A DNA stretch of 64,000 nucleotides from Streptomyces sulfonofaciens (GTDB lineage Bacteria > Actinomycetota > Actinomycetes > Streptomycetales > Streptomycetaceae): contig NZ_BNCD01000025.1 in NCBI RefSeq assembly GCF_014656295.1, positions 39,664 to 103,663 of the forward strand, given 5' to 3'. This document shows positions 41,618 to 49,549 of this stretch, piece after piece; positions within the stretch are counted from its first letter, which is position 1, and each line of letters begins with the position of its first letter. Made by a program: the position numbers and the translations under genes. The notes under the pieces are model-generated. The model was not told the origin of the DNA. It searched no databases and was given only the letters and a program-made list of their open reading frames with translations.

Positions 41618-41935
41618 TCAGGGGGCGCCGGTACCCCAGTCGTCCTCACCGGAGTGGCCGGAGTGACCGGCGTGCGCGCGCTCGCGCATCGAGCGGACCC
41701 GCCCGGTCACCGCGTCCGGCATCCGCTCGCCCACCTTGCCGCTGACCGTGTGGTACGCCCGACCGGCGAGGTCGCGGCTCTGCTGGGCCGCGGACTCCGC
41801 GGTGTTGCGCACGGCCGGGTTCTGGGCGAGGTCCTGGACGGACTGCTTGATCTTCTCGTACTGTTCGCGTCCCGCCCGGGTCCCCAGTACATAGCCGAGG
41901 GCAAGTCCGGCGGCGAATGTGAGCCGGTAGCGCAT
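41618..41935 (-). CDS. Small YtxH-like membrane-associated protein
   Basis: A 105-residue protein. MRYRLTFAAGLALGYVLGTRAGREQYEKI is the YtxH-type N-terminal hydrophobic segment with GxRxGRxxY motif, followed by an amphipathic Ala/Gln/Arg-rich helix and a His/Gly/Asp tail. GGAAGGGTGG precedes ATG 41935. Family members are linked to general stress but lack a defined activity. Confidence 0.8.
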   Translation of the reverse strand: MRYRLTFAAGLALGYVLGTRAGREQYEKIKQSVQDLAQNPAVRNTAESAAQQSRDLAGRAYHTVSGKVGERMPDAVTGRVRSMRERAHAGHSGHSGEDDWGTGAP

Positions 41936-42088
41936 GGGCGGCCACCCTTCCGTTGTCTCCCCTGAGCCGGGGTCCGTCGCGAGTACCGATTGGCGGAGCA
42001 CCCCCCTGCTTGCGCTAATGTATGCGGTGCAGCGAGCGCGCGCCGCCTGGCGGATACCCCGGGAGGTGCGTTCGATGCACCGAGGCGA

Positions 42089-42161
42089 TCCTCCGTAGCT
42101 CAATTGGCAGAGCAGCCGGCTGTTAACCGGCAGGTTACTGGTTCGAGTCCAGTCGGGGGAG
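42089..42161 (+). tRNA. tRNA-Asn (GTT), copy 1
   Basis: A 73-nt cloverleaf. The acceptor 7-bp stem pairs 42089-42095 with 42154-42160, the anticodon stem is GCCGG/CCGGC with loop CTGTTAA (anticodon GTT), and the T arm holds GGTTCGAGTCC. CCA is not encoded. Confidence 0.97.
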
Positions 42162-42166
42162 CTCGA

Positions 42167-42239
42167 TCCTCCGTAGCTCAATTGGCAGAGCAGCCGGCTG
42201 TTAACCGGCAGGTTACTGGTTCGAGTCCAGTCGGGGGAG
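42167..42239 (+). tRNA. tRNA-Asn (GTT), copy 2
   Basis: Identical to the preceding tRNA-Asn over all 73 nt, with a 5-nt spacer (period 78). It is probably processed from the same transcript and is followed at once by a terminator. Confidence 0.97.
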
Positions 42240-42247
42240 CAGCCGGG

Positions 42248-42274
42248 AAGGACCCCTCAAGGGGGTCCTTTTTT
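42248..42274 (+). terminator. Rho-independent terminator of the tRNA-Asn pair
   Basis: AAGGACCCC-TCAAG-GGGGTCCTT followed by a T run: a canonical intrinsic terminator, with a real U-tract unlike most hairpins in this window. Confidence 0.9.
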
Positions 42275-42407
42275 GTGCCTGGTGGAACCGTACGGGCCCG
42301 GGGGGAGTCCTCATGGTCGTGCGAGGCCGACCAGCCGAAGCAGGAGATCGTATGAGCAGCTATGCTGCGGCAGACGGCGCGCACACATGTGCGCGACGCG
42401 CCGTAAT

Positions 42408-42481
42408 GGGGCGGTAGCTCAGCCGGTTAGAGCAGCGGACTCATAATCCGTCGGCCGTGGGTTCGAGTCCCACCCGCCCCA
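42408..42481 (+). tRNA. tRNA with CAT anticodon (elongator Met, or Ile2)
   Basis: A 74-nt cloverleaf. The acceptor pairs 42408-42414 with 42474-42480 and the anticodon loop is CTCATAA (CAT). It is not the initiator type, since the first pair is a normal G-C. Elongator Met is more likely; lysidine-modified Ile2 cannot be excluded from sequence alone. Just upstream an 8-bp dyad CGCGCACA-CA-TGTGCGCG (42378-42395) and TATGCT (42361-42366) may belong to its promoter. Confidence 0.9.
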
Positions 42482-42851
42482 CCGCGGTGACGCACATAGC
42501 AGGCCGTTGACCTGCATAAACGTAACCTGAGGGCCGCTACGCCAAGCGTGGCGGCCCTCGGCGCGTCTCCAGGCCGAAAACCGGTGCCCCGGTAGCCGCA
42601 CGGACGGCTGCACGGCGGCCCCTGACGACTTCTGCGGGGATCGCGCGGCCCCCCGGGGCCCTGTGGAGGGGGCCTGCCGGTACGGCCTCGGGCGCCTGGC
42701 GGTCGGCGGTTCGACGGGCTGGGCCCGTGCCCGCGGGGGTACTTCGCGTTTCCGCCCCGGGCCGGGGCGCAGGAGGGCGCGTCGTTCGGTCCCGCACGGT
42801 TGCGGGTCCGCCGCGGCCGTTCCGCCAGGTGCCGCTTCGCGGAGGGCGGGC

Positions 42852-42896
42852 TTGTGACCGATCGTGCCCTGCGCAAGACTTCTACAGCAATGTAGA
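42852..42896 (+). promoter_or_regulatory. tatA-like promoter with BlaI-type operator
   Basis: TTGTGA (42852-42857), 17-bp spacer, AAGACT (42875-42880), then the dyad TCTACA-GCAA-TGTAGA (42881-42896) covering the start-site region. The arms TACA...TGTA are the core of BlaI/MecI/CopY operators. The matching repressor gene lies 780 bp downstream. Confidence 0.6.
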
Positions 42897-42954
42897 TACG
42901 GCGGGGTGCCGGCGCCCGGTTCCGGGTGCCGCACACGGAGAGGGAGCGCATCTG

Positions 42955-43176
42955 ATGTTCGGCCTGGGCGAGCTGGCGTTGATCCTGTTGGTGGTGGTCG
43001 TCGTCCTCGGGATCAGGAAGCTGCCCGAGCTGACGCGCTCCGCGGGCAGGGCGGCACGGATCTTCAAGAGCGAGGCCGGGGCGCTGAAGGAGCAGGAGTC
43101 CGCTGGGGCGCCACTTTCGGGGCCGGTCGTGGAAGGCGTCGTCGTGCAGCGCGACGATCGGCCGCCGCGGGCCTGA
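42955..43176 (+). CDS. TatA/E-like twin-arginine translocase component
   Basis: A 73-residue protein. MFGLGELALILLVVVVVLGIRKLPELTRSAGRAARIFKSE is the TatA pattern: N-terminal membrane helix, FG/LP hinge and amphipathic helix, then a short charged tail. GGAGAGGGA precedes ATG 42955. No tatB or tatC is near, so it is an extra copy. The BlaI-type operator at its promoter suggests induction together with the blaI regulon, perhaps to aid export of a Tat substrate under cell-wall stress. Confidence 0.85.
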   Translation: MFGLGELALILLVVVVVLGIRKLPELTRSAGRAARIFKSEAGALKEQESAGAPLSGPVVEGVVVQRDDRPPRA

Positions 43177-43671
43177 TGCGGTGCCCGGCCCGGCCTGCGG
43201 GGCGGGTCCGCGGTACGTCGGGTTCGGGGTCTCCCCGCCCGCCGCCACGGGCGTGCGCCCACGCCCCTGATCTGCCGAACAGGAGGTGGCGGCGGCCGGT
43301 CCGCAGGACGAGCGCACCGCCGACGGCCGGGCCCGGGCGGCGAGGGAGGAGGGATCCCACCGGATCGGGCGGTGGAGCAAGACCGCCGACAACCGGCCGC
43401 CGAGGAGTGTGCCGGCGATGCCGAGGACGGTGGTGCCGTACCGGTGGTGCCGATGCATCTGCCGGGACCGCGTCCGGGCGGACGGCCCTGCGATCGGCCC
43501 GGCGAGAAGCCCGGAACCGGCCGCGCGGTGACACCCGGGCCCTCCTTTCGATGATTCTGCGGACGAGGCGCGGCTGCCGGGTCGTGCCGTGTGCGTTCCG
43601 GGGGGAGTTCGGTGCGGGGCACTTCTAGGATCGACGGCTTGTGGTGTGGTGACCGGCGGAAGGGAGAGGGC
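43177..43671. other. Intergenic region with a possible GlsB/YeaQ-like remnant
   Basis: No intact gene. On the minus strand about 43522-43360 reads GLLAGPIAGPSARTRSRQM and YGTTVLGIAGTLLGGRLSAV, loosely resembling transglycosylase-associated (GlsB/YeaQ) small membrane proteins but with no start and substituted glycines. The rest is GC-rich without features; no BlaI-type dyad is seen directly upstream of blaI. Confidence 0.35.
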
Positions 43672-44058
43672 GTGGGCGACCGGCAGCGTCCCCGGCGACG
43701 GGGACAGGGCGAGCTGGAAGGGTTGGTCCTGTCGACCCTGCGCGAGGCGCGCGGGCCCGCGCCGGCGGGCTGGGTGCAAGAACGCCTGGGCGGGGACCTC
43801 GCCTACACGACCGTGATCACCATCCTGACCCGGCTGCTGGGCAAGGGAGCGGTGACCCGGGAGCGTGCGGGCCGGTCCTATGTGTGGACGCCGATGTCCG
43901 ACCAGGCCGGGCTTGCCGCGCGCAAGATGCGCAAGCTGCTCGATGGCGAGAGCGACCGGGGGGCGGTGCTGGCCCGCTTCGTGACCTCCCTGGAGCCGGA
44001 GGACGAACGTCTGCTGCGGCAGCTATTGGGCCCTCTCGGCCCGGAAGGGAACGACTGA
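43672..44058 (+). CDS. BlaI/MecI/CopY-family repressor
   Basis: A 128-residue winged-helix repressor. LEGLVLSTLREARGPAPAGWVQERLGGDLAYTTVITILTRLLGKG is the penicillinase-repressor DNA-binding fold. The C-terminal dimerisation half (ARKMRKLLDGESDRGAVLARFVTSLEPEDE) holds the region where BlaR1-triggered cleavage occurs in relatives. GGAAGGGAG precedes GTG 43672. The M56 peptidase follows after 6 nt. Candidate target sites are the dyads at 42881-42896 and 46888-46907. Confidence 0.9.
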   Translation: MGDRQRPRRRGQGELEGLVLSTLREARGPAPAGWVQERLGGDLAYTTVITILTRLLGKGAVTRERAGRSYVWTPMSDQAGLAARKMRKLLDGESDRGAVLARFVTSLEPEDERLLRQLLGPLGPEGND

Positions 44059-44064
44059 AGCCTC

Positions 44065-44997
44065 ATGGGGGTGTTCGTCTTCCTGCCGCTGGTGATGCCG
44101 TTGACGGCGTTGCCGGTGGCGCGACTGGCCGAGCAGCGTCTGCACCCGCGGGCAGCGACGTGGCTGTTGTCGGTGACGGCGGGGGTGCTGGCGGTGTGCA
44201 GCACGGTGTGCCTGGCGCTGCTGGTGGTGGTGGGCACCGCCCAGCTACCGGGCAATCCGCTGCCGGACGGCTGGTCGGACGAGGAGGTACGCGAAGCCGT
44301 CCCGTGCGACGAGGTCGCGGGCAAGGTCGCCATTCCGGCCCTGCTCGCCCTGGTGGTGGCCTGCTCGCGGGTGCTGTGGCGGCACCGCCGGGTCCGGATG
44401 CGGGCCGAAGAGGCATTGGCGGGGCTGCCCAGGAAGTCGGTGGCGGTGCTGCCGGACGGCGTGCCGTACGCCTATGCGCTGCCCTCGGGCCGGCGGGGCC
44501 GGGTGGTGGTCTCCACCGCCATGCTCTCCTGTCTGAACGGGCCCGAACGGCGGGCGCTGTTCGCCCACGAGCGGGCGCACCTGGCCGACCGCCATCACCG
44601 GTTTCTGCTGGTGGTGCGGCTGGCGGCGCAGGCGAATCCATGCCTGCGGCCGCTGCGCACGGCGGTCTCCTACACCGTCGAGCGGTGGGCGGACGAGGAA
44701 GCGGCACAGGCGATCGGCAGTCGTCGAGCGATGGCCCTGGCGGTCGGTAAGGCTGCGCTGGTCTCCCAGGGCGCCCCGGCGGCGACACTGGCCCAAGTCG
44801 CCTCCCCCGGGCCGGTGCCGCGCCGGGTCGCCGCCCTGCTCGGCCCCGCACCCGCCGCGCTCTTGTGGCCGCCGGTCTTCACCGCGGTGGGTCTGGCGGT
44901 GTGGACCGCCGCCGCGGGCACCATGATGTCCGCTCTGTCGTCGGCGAATTCCGCCGTCACGCTGTTCTTCGTGCTGAAGGCTGCCACTCCGTTGTAG
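44065..44997 (+). CDS. M56-family membrane peptidase (BlaR1-like antirepressor)
   Basis: A 310-residue integral membrane zinc protease. Three N-terminal membrane segments, a cytosolic loop with HERAH (His168-Glu169...His172), a further helix and a C-terminal hydrophobic segment. No extracellular penicillin-binding domain is present, as in most actinobacterial M56 proteins paired with BlaI. It is expected to inactivate the repressor upon an envelope signal. Six nt separate it from blaI, so the pair is one operon. Confidence 0.9.
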   Translation: MGVFVFLPLVMPLTALPVARLAEQRLHPRAATWLLSVTAGVLAVCSTVCLALLVVVGTAQLPGNPLPDGWSDEEVREAVPCDEVAGKVAIPALLALVVACSRVLWRHRRVRMRAEEALAGLPRKSVAVLPDGVPYAYALPSGRRGRVVVSTAMLSCLNGPERRALFAHERAHLADRHHRFLLVVRLAAQANPCLRPLRTAVSYTVERWADEEAAQAIGSRRAMALAVGKAALVSQGAPAATLAQVASPGPVPRRVAALLGPAPAALLWPPVFTAVGLAVWTAAAGTMMSALSSANSAVTLFFVLKAATPL

Positions 44998-45064
44998 AAC
45001 GGCCCCTCCTGGAACGGCCCTTTGCGGAACAGCGCCCCGCAGAAGACCCCGGTGGAGGACGAGT

Positions 45065-45094
45065 GGGCCGTGCCACCGGCCGGTGGCACGGCCC
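45065..45094. terminator. Bidirectional terminator, 30-bp perfect palindrome
   Basis: Arms 45065-45079 and 45080-45094 are perfectly complementary over 15 bp, between the convergent M56 peptidase and terB genes. Confidence 0.8.
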
Positions 45095-45113
45095 GGACCA
45101 GGGTCCGCCGCGG

Positions 45114-45569
45114 TTACAGGTCGAACTCGTGCGGCGGCAGGTCGAGGGTGAAGCACGCCTCGCGGACGACGGCCTGCTCGTCCTTGTCGAAGTCGCCGTC
45201 GGCGCCGCCGATGACGATGCCGATCTGGATGACGGCCCGGGCCTCGGCGGGCTTCTTCCTCGCCTTGGCGACCTCCTGGAGCACGCTGACCTTGCCGAAG
45301 GCGAAGTCGGCGGTGAGCTTGGCGAGGTTGGCCTCGAAACGGCGGCGCAGGTCGTCGGCGTCGAAGTTCTGGAGTACCTCGTTGGTGGCGATGAGCTGGG
45401 CGACGCGCTGCCGCTCGGAGGGGTCGACGGTGCCGTCCGCGGCCGCCACGAGCGCGCACATCGCCATGGAGGCGTCGCGGAAGGCGCCGCTCTTGAGATC
45501 GTTCTTCTTCGCCACCAGTTGGGTCTGCATGGTGGCGGCGGATTCCTTGAGGCGGTCCCACAGGGCCAT
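45114..45569 (-). CDS. TerB-family tellurite-resistance protein
   Basis: A 151-residue all-helical TerB protein: MALWDRLKESAATMQTQL, MCALVAAADGTVDPSERQRVAQLI, and a second acidic motif IGGADGDFDKDEQAVVREAC. The two GxxD/E loops are the metal-binding feature of the family. GTGGAG precedes ATG 45569. It lies 103 nt downstream of spo0M on the same strand, so possibly co-transcribed. No terD-like gene is adjacent. Confidence 0.92.
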   Translation of the reverse strand: MALWDRLKESAATMQTQLVAKKNDLKSGAFRDASMAMCALVAAADGTVDPSERQRVAQLIATNEVLQNFDADDLRRRFEANLAKLTADFAFGKVSVLQEVAKARKKPAEARAVIQIGIVIGGADGDFDKDEQAVVREACFTLDLPPHEFDL

Positions 45570-45672
45570 GAGTACTCCACGTCTCGAACGGAAGCCCGGG
45601 CCCGTGCACATGGCCCGAAGCTCCCGGTGATTTACGGTTGTGCAGAAGTCAGCGGGGGCAAGCCATGCCCCT

Positions 45673-46686
45673 TCAGTCCTCTTCCTCGTCCTCGCCTTCG
45701 AAGAAGTCGCCGACCTCGTCCACGACTTCGGCCGCGACCAGGCCGCCGGCGACACCGACCGCCAGGCCCGCGGCGCCGGCGGCGATCGCGGTGCCCACGC
45801 CGGGACCCGAGCGGTGCTGCCCGCCGTGGTGGTCGCCGTGGTGGCTGTGGTGGCCGCCGTGGCCATGGCCCGCGTACGGGTCGCCGTGCCCGTAGGGGGC
45901 GTGGGCGCCGTAGGAGTCGCGGTGTTCGAGAAGCTGCCGGATCCAGCCGTCGACCAGAGTGTTCCAGTCCTGGTGGGCGGCGTCGTGGGAGACGGTGAAG
46001 CGGGTGAGCGCGTCATGGCCCGCGGTGAGGAAGCCGCCGCGCTTGTCGGCCTCCAGCACGACCTCCAGGCCGCCGGGACCGGCGAGGAAGGTGACCTCCA
46101 GCTCGTTGAGCTGGTGCGCGTACTGCGGGGCCGGGGTGAGCTCGATCTCCTGGTAGAAGGGCAGTTGCTGGCCGGTGCCGCCGATGCGGCCCAGCTCCAG
46201 GTCGGCGGACCTGAACCCGAATCCAAGCTCGCCCAGTGCTTCCAGGATCGCCTCCTGGGCGGGCTGCGGGCGCACCGCGAGCGGATCCAGGTCGCCCTTG
46301 TCCTTCGCACCGGCGACCGCCAGCTCGGTGCGCACGCCGAGCACGATGCCGAGCGGCTGCCCGTGCAGTTCGGTGACCGGTGTCTCCCACGGCAGGCTCA
46401 CGGTGAACGGGACGCTGCGGAGTTCGCCCTCACCCAGGCGGAAGCCGCCGCCGACGGTGAACCTCTCGAAGGCGACCGCGCCTTCGCCCTCTCCGTCCTC
46501 GTACTCCGCCTCGACGCGGGCGACCAGTTCGAGGGTGATGCGGTCGATGTCGAAGTCGGCGTTGCCGCCCTTGAGGTGGACCTGCCCCGACAGGGCCCCG
46601 CCGGGCAGGACGGCGCCGGGGTCGAGGACCGTGTCCACCGTGGGCCCACCGACACCGAGCGAGCCGAGTAGCCGTTTGAACACCAT
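45673..46686 (-). CDS. SpoOM-family sporulation-control protein
   Basis: A 337-residue protein. The N-terminal arrestin-like SpoOM domain (MVFKRLLGSLGVGGPTVDTVL, then VHLKGGNADFDIDRITLELVARVE) occupies about 250 residues. It is followed by a His/Gly-rich metal-binding-looking stretch (GHGHGGHHSHHGDHHGGQH, about 277-297), a Gly/Ala hydrophobic helix and an acidic tail. AAGGAG lies 10 nt before ATG 46686. A BlaI-type dyad is about 200 bp upstream. Confidence 0.9.
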   Translation of the reverse strand: MVFKRLLGSLGVGGPTVDTVLDPGAVLPGGALSGQVHLKGGNADFDIDRITLELVARVEAEYEDGEGEGAVAFERFTVGGGFRLGEGELRSVPFTVSLPWETPVTELHGQPLGIVLGVRTELAVAGAKDKGDLDPLAVRPQPAQEAILEALGELGFGFRSADLELGRIGGTGQQLPFYQEIELTPAPQYAHQLNELEVTFLAGPGGLEVVLEADKRGGFLTAGHDALTRFTVSHDAAHQDWNTLVDGWIRQLLEHRDSYGAHAPYGHGDPYAGHGHGGHHSHHGDHHGGQHRSGPGVGTAIAAGAAGLAVGVAGGLVAAEVVDEVGDFFEGEDEEED

Positions 46687-47406
46687 GGGGGCGTTCACTC
46701 CTTCATGTGCGTGTCACGTGCGGCGCGCCGGGCAGGGCGCGGCGGCGCACCCCGAGGAACGGTGCCGGCTGCCGGTGCGTTGACCGGTGACCGGTCGTGA
46801 ACGGCCTGCCCCACCTCATGGCGGCGCCCTCCCTTCCCGGCCGGATGTCGAAAGGCGGCCGGGGGCATCCGGCTCCGCCTCTCACTACTTCTACATGCTT
46901 GTAGAAGCATAAGTGTGAGGCAACCTTCCCAGGACGCGCGACGGCGTGTCTGACACAAACGGCTGAAAAGGCCCCCCGGATGACAAGCGCAGCCTGCTTG
47001 ACGAGGGAACCTTGTGGACCCGTCACGGTGAGTTCGCCGTGGCCCTCACCACGGCCGCACGGGCCGGCGCGGACGAGCTCACCGCGGATATGAACCTGCG
47101 GGACTGGTTCACCTACCCCGGCCGATGCCTGGAACGGCGGGTCACCGACGTCCGACCGTCCCGTGGAGGTCATCCCCTGGGCCGTGCCCGCCGTGCCCGC
47201 CGTGCCCCGGGGCCGGGGCCGGGGCCGCGGCGGGCGTTGGCCGTCGCACCGTGGCCGGGCGCCTGCGGGCGCCTCCCGATCTCGGGGACGTCGGCCCTTT
47301 CCCGGCCGCGCTGTGCCGGCCGTCACCTACGACATCGCCGAGCCCCCGTACACATCACCGAGGTCCTGCTCCGCCCGCCGCACCAGGTGGGACGACCGCA
47401 CGCGGG
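46687..47406. other. Region between spo0M and the hydrolase cluster
   Basis: It contains the spo0M promoter area. A plus-strand frame from GTG 47012 (GAGGGA upstream) reads MWTRHGEFAVALTTAARAGA and MNLRDWFTYPGRCLERRVTD before dissolving into Arg/Pro-rich sequence; it may be a gene fragment but I recognise no family. The rest shows nothing. Confidence 0.4.
46888..46911 (-). promoter_or_regulatory. BlaI-type operator and -10 upstream of spo0M
   Basis: CTTCTACA-TGCT-TGTAGAAG (46888-46907) is a dyad with perfect 8-bp arms, the same core and 4-nt spacer as the site at the tatA-like gene. On the minus strand TATGCT (46911-46906) overlaps its edge and could be the -10, placing the operator over the start site. 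Confidence 0.6.
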
Positions 47407-48243
47407 TCAGTCGCGGAGGAACGCCAGTGCTTGCTGCACGAACAGCTCGTGGTACTGGAAGATGCCGCCGTGACCCGAGTCCGGGTAGATGGCCAGCTTC
47501 GCGTTGGGCAGCAACTGGGCGAGCTGGATCGTGCCGCTGGTCGGCCACATGGTGTCGTTGTCCCCGTTGACCACCAGGACGGGCTGCTCGACGCTCGCCA
47601 GGCCGGTCGGCGACGTGTCCTTCTCCCACGTGGTGAGTGCGGTCAACTGCGCGCCGATCGTCTCGTTCGACACCGGGGTGTCGCGGTCCTGCGTGCGCTC
47701 GTCCAGTCGCGCGAGGAAGGCGTCTGCGGCTGCCTGGCCGGTGGCCGACTGCTCGAAGAACAGGTAGTGCTTCGGGTGCTTGCCCTCCGACGTCGCCTTC
47801 TGGATGGCGGCCTGGAGCACCGCGCCGGTGGCGGCGGGCCCCGGGGCGCCTGCGGGTGTGGTGGCCGCCAGGATGATCCGGCGGACGAGGGCGGGGTGCT
47901 CCTGGGCGATCACCTGGGCGACGATTCCCCCCAGGGAGTAGCCCAGCAGGTCGACCGGGCCGAGCCCGAGCGCCTTCAGGAAGGCCACCGCATCGTCGGC
48001 CATGGCCTCGAAGCTGTCCGGTGTGGTGCCGCCGGAACCGCCGACGCCCCGCAGATTGACCAGGATGAGACGCCGCTCGGCCGCGAGACCGTCGACGACC
48101 GCGGGGTCCCAGTCGTCCAGCATGGCGGTGACGTGGTGCAGGAGCACCAGCGGAACACCCTCGGCCGTACCTGCTTCACGGTAGGTGAACGGAGTCCCGC
48201 CGACATCCACCGTCTTGGTGGTGGATTCCTTTATGGTGAACAT
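47407..48243 (-). CDS. Alpha/beta-hydrolase (haloperoxidase/esterase-like)
   Basis: A 278-residue cytoplasmic hydrolase. It has LVLLHHVTAMLDDWDP (oxyanion strand), nucleophile elbow GYSLGG, acid region VNGDNDTMWP and catalytic His in DSGHGG. The substrate is unknown; it resembles prolyl-aminopeptidase/non-heme haloperoxidase-like esterases. Start chosen at ATG 48243; upstream starts add a short poorly conserved tail and the ribosome-binding site is weak. It is the first of three same-strand hydrolase genes, each with its own spacing, so not clearly one operon. Confidence 0.85.
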   Translation of the reverse strand: MFTIKESTTKTVDVGGTPFTYREAGTAEGVPLVLLHHVTAMLDDWDPAVVDGLAAERRLILVNLRGVGGSGGTTPDSFEAMADDAVAFLKALGLGPVDLLGYSLGGIVAQVIAQEHPALVRRIILAATTPAGAPGPAATGAVLQAAIQKATSEGKHPKHYLFFEQSATGQAAADAFLARLDERTQDRDTPVSNETIGAQLTALTTWEKDTSPTGLASVEQPVLVVNGDNDTMWPTSGTIQLAQLLPNAKLAIYPDSGHGGIFQYHELFVQQALAFLRD

Positions 48244-48526
48244 GGTCTTTTGGCTCACTTTCACGTGCCGGCCTTGGGGCGCGGCACTCATTCTCGATGT
48301 GCCCGAACCGCCGGAGTCCTGCCACGGATTCAGCGGCGCCTGTCGGTGCGGGCCTCTTTGGCGGAGGCCGGCTTGGACAGGGGCCGGCGAGCGCCTTCGC
48401 GGGTTCTCCGGCGTTGATCGGTCGGTGGGGAGTGCTGCCAGGCGGCCCGGGCGCCTCCCGGTGCGACCGGTGGGTGGGTCGTCGGGAGGACCGGGCCGCT
48501 CGGCGGCGGCGTGGACGCCGCTTGCG

Positions 48527-49387
48527 TCAGCGGGTGGCGCGGGCGGCCTGCTCGATGATCCCGGTGACGGTTCCGGGGTTGGTCACCTGTGCGGCGTGGG
48601 GGGTGTCGGCCACCACGGTGTGGGCGTGGGCGCGGGTGGCCATGAAGCGCTCCGTCGCCGGGGGGATGAGGTGGTCGTCGTTGGAGACGAGGAACCAGGA
48701 GGGGATGCTCTTCCAGGCCGGGGCTCCGGAGGCATCCTTGAGGGCCTGCGAGGTGATGGGGCTCTGTTCCGCGGCGAGTTCGGCCGCGGTCGTGCTGCTG
48801 AGCTGGTTGCTCAGGAACAGATCGCGGTACTGGTCGGCCTTGGCGTAGAGGTCGACTGCGACGGAGCCGTCGGGGGCGGTGAAGGGGACGGGGCTGAGAG
48901 CGGTCGGGACGGGGGCGCTGGGGTCGTCGGTGATCTGCGTGCCCGGGAACTTCGCGGTCAGGTCCTGGGCGCTCTCGCCCGTGTCGGGGGCGAAGGCCGA
49001 GATGTAGACGAGGGCCTTGACGTTGGTGTTGCCGGTGGCGGCGTTGGTGATGACGGATCCGCCGTAGGACTGGCCGACCAGGACGATGGGTCCCTTGATG
49101 GTCTTGAGGTAGGAGGCCAGGTATGCAGAGTCGCCTGACAGGCTGCGCAGGGCGGTGGGCGGGGCGGTGACGGGGTAGCCGTCGCCCTGGAGGCGCTTGA
49201 TCACGCCGCCCCAACTGGCCGAGTCGGACCAGGCACCGTTGACGAGGACGACGGTCGGCTTCGGGGCCGGGTCGGTGAAGTAGGACGGTGCGGCCGACGC
49301 GAGGGTGGCCACGCCGGCGACGAGGGCGACGCCGGTCGCGCCGAGTACGGTGATGCGGAAGGCACGGCGCTTGGGACGCTTGTGCAT
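48527..49387 (-). CDS. Secreted alpha/beta-hydrolase
   Basis: A 286-residue exported hydrolase. MHKRPKRRAFRITVLGATGVALVAG with a strongly basic n-region is a signal peptide, cleavage near residue 34. The mature enzyme has TVVLVNGAWSDSASWGGVI, nucleophile elbow GQSYGG, an aspartate near VSNDDHLIPP, and a terminal His in TPHAAQV. AAGGAG precedes ATG 49387. It is similar in family to the neighbouring hydrolases but not in close sequence. Substrate unknown. Confidence 0.85.
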   Translation of the reverse strand: MHKRPKRRAFRITVLGATGVALVAGVATLASAAPSYFTDPAPKPTVVLVNGAWSDSASWGGVIKRLQGDGYPVTAPPTALRSLSGDSAYLASYLKTIKGPIVLVGQSYGGSVITNAATGNTNVKALVYISAFAPDTGESAQDLTAKFPGTQITDDPSAPVPTALSPVPFTAPDGSVAVDLYAKADQYRDLFLSNQLSSTTAAELAAEQSPITSQALKDASGAPAWKSIPSWFLVSNDDHLIPPATERFMATRAHAHTVVADTPHAAQVTNPGTVTGIIEQAARATR

Positions 49388-49549
49388 GACTGTCTCCTTG
49401 GATGACTGCATGGTGCTCGTTCGTGTGGGATCTCGGTCCGCACCGGTGGGGCGGGCCGACTGTGAGAGGGGAGGGGGGAAGGGGGGAGAAGAGAGGAGGG
49501 AATCCGGCCTACGGCCGCGGAGAGGTGGGCCAGGGCGGGCCGGCCTGCG

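Noticed and set aside
42089..42481. Integrated mobile element at the tRNA cluster
   Set aside because: No integrase, excisionase or flanking direct repeat was seen beside the tRNA genes; the only duplication is the tRNA-Asn itself.
47012..47473. Small gene starting at GTG 47012
   Set aside because: First 50 codons look protein-like but the rest is Arg/Pro-rich and runs into the hydrolase stop; no family recognised. Kept only as a possible fragment.
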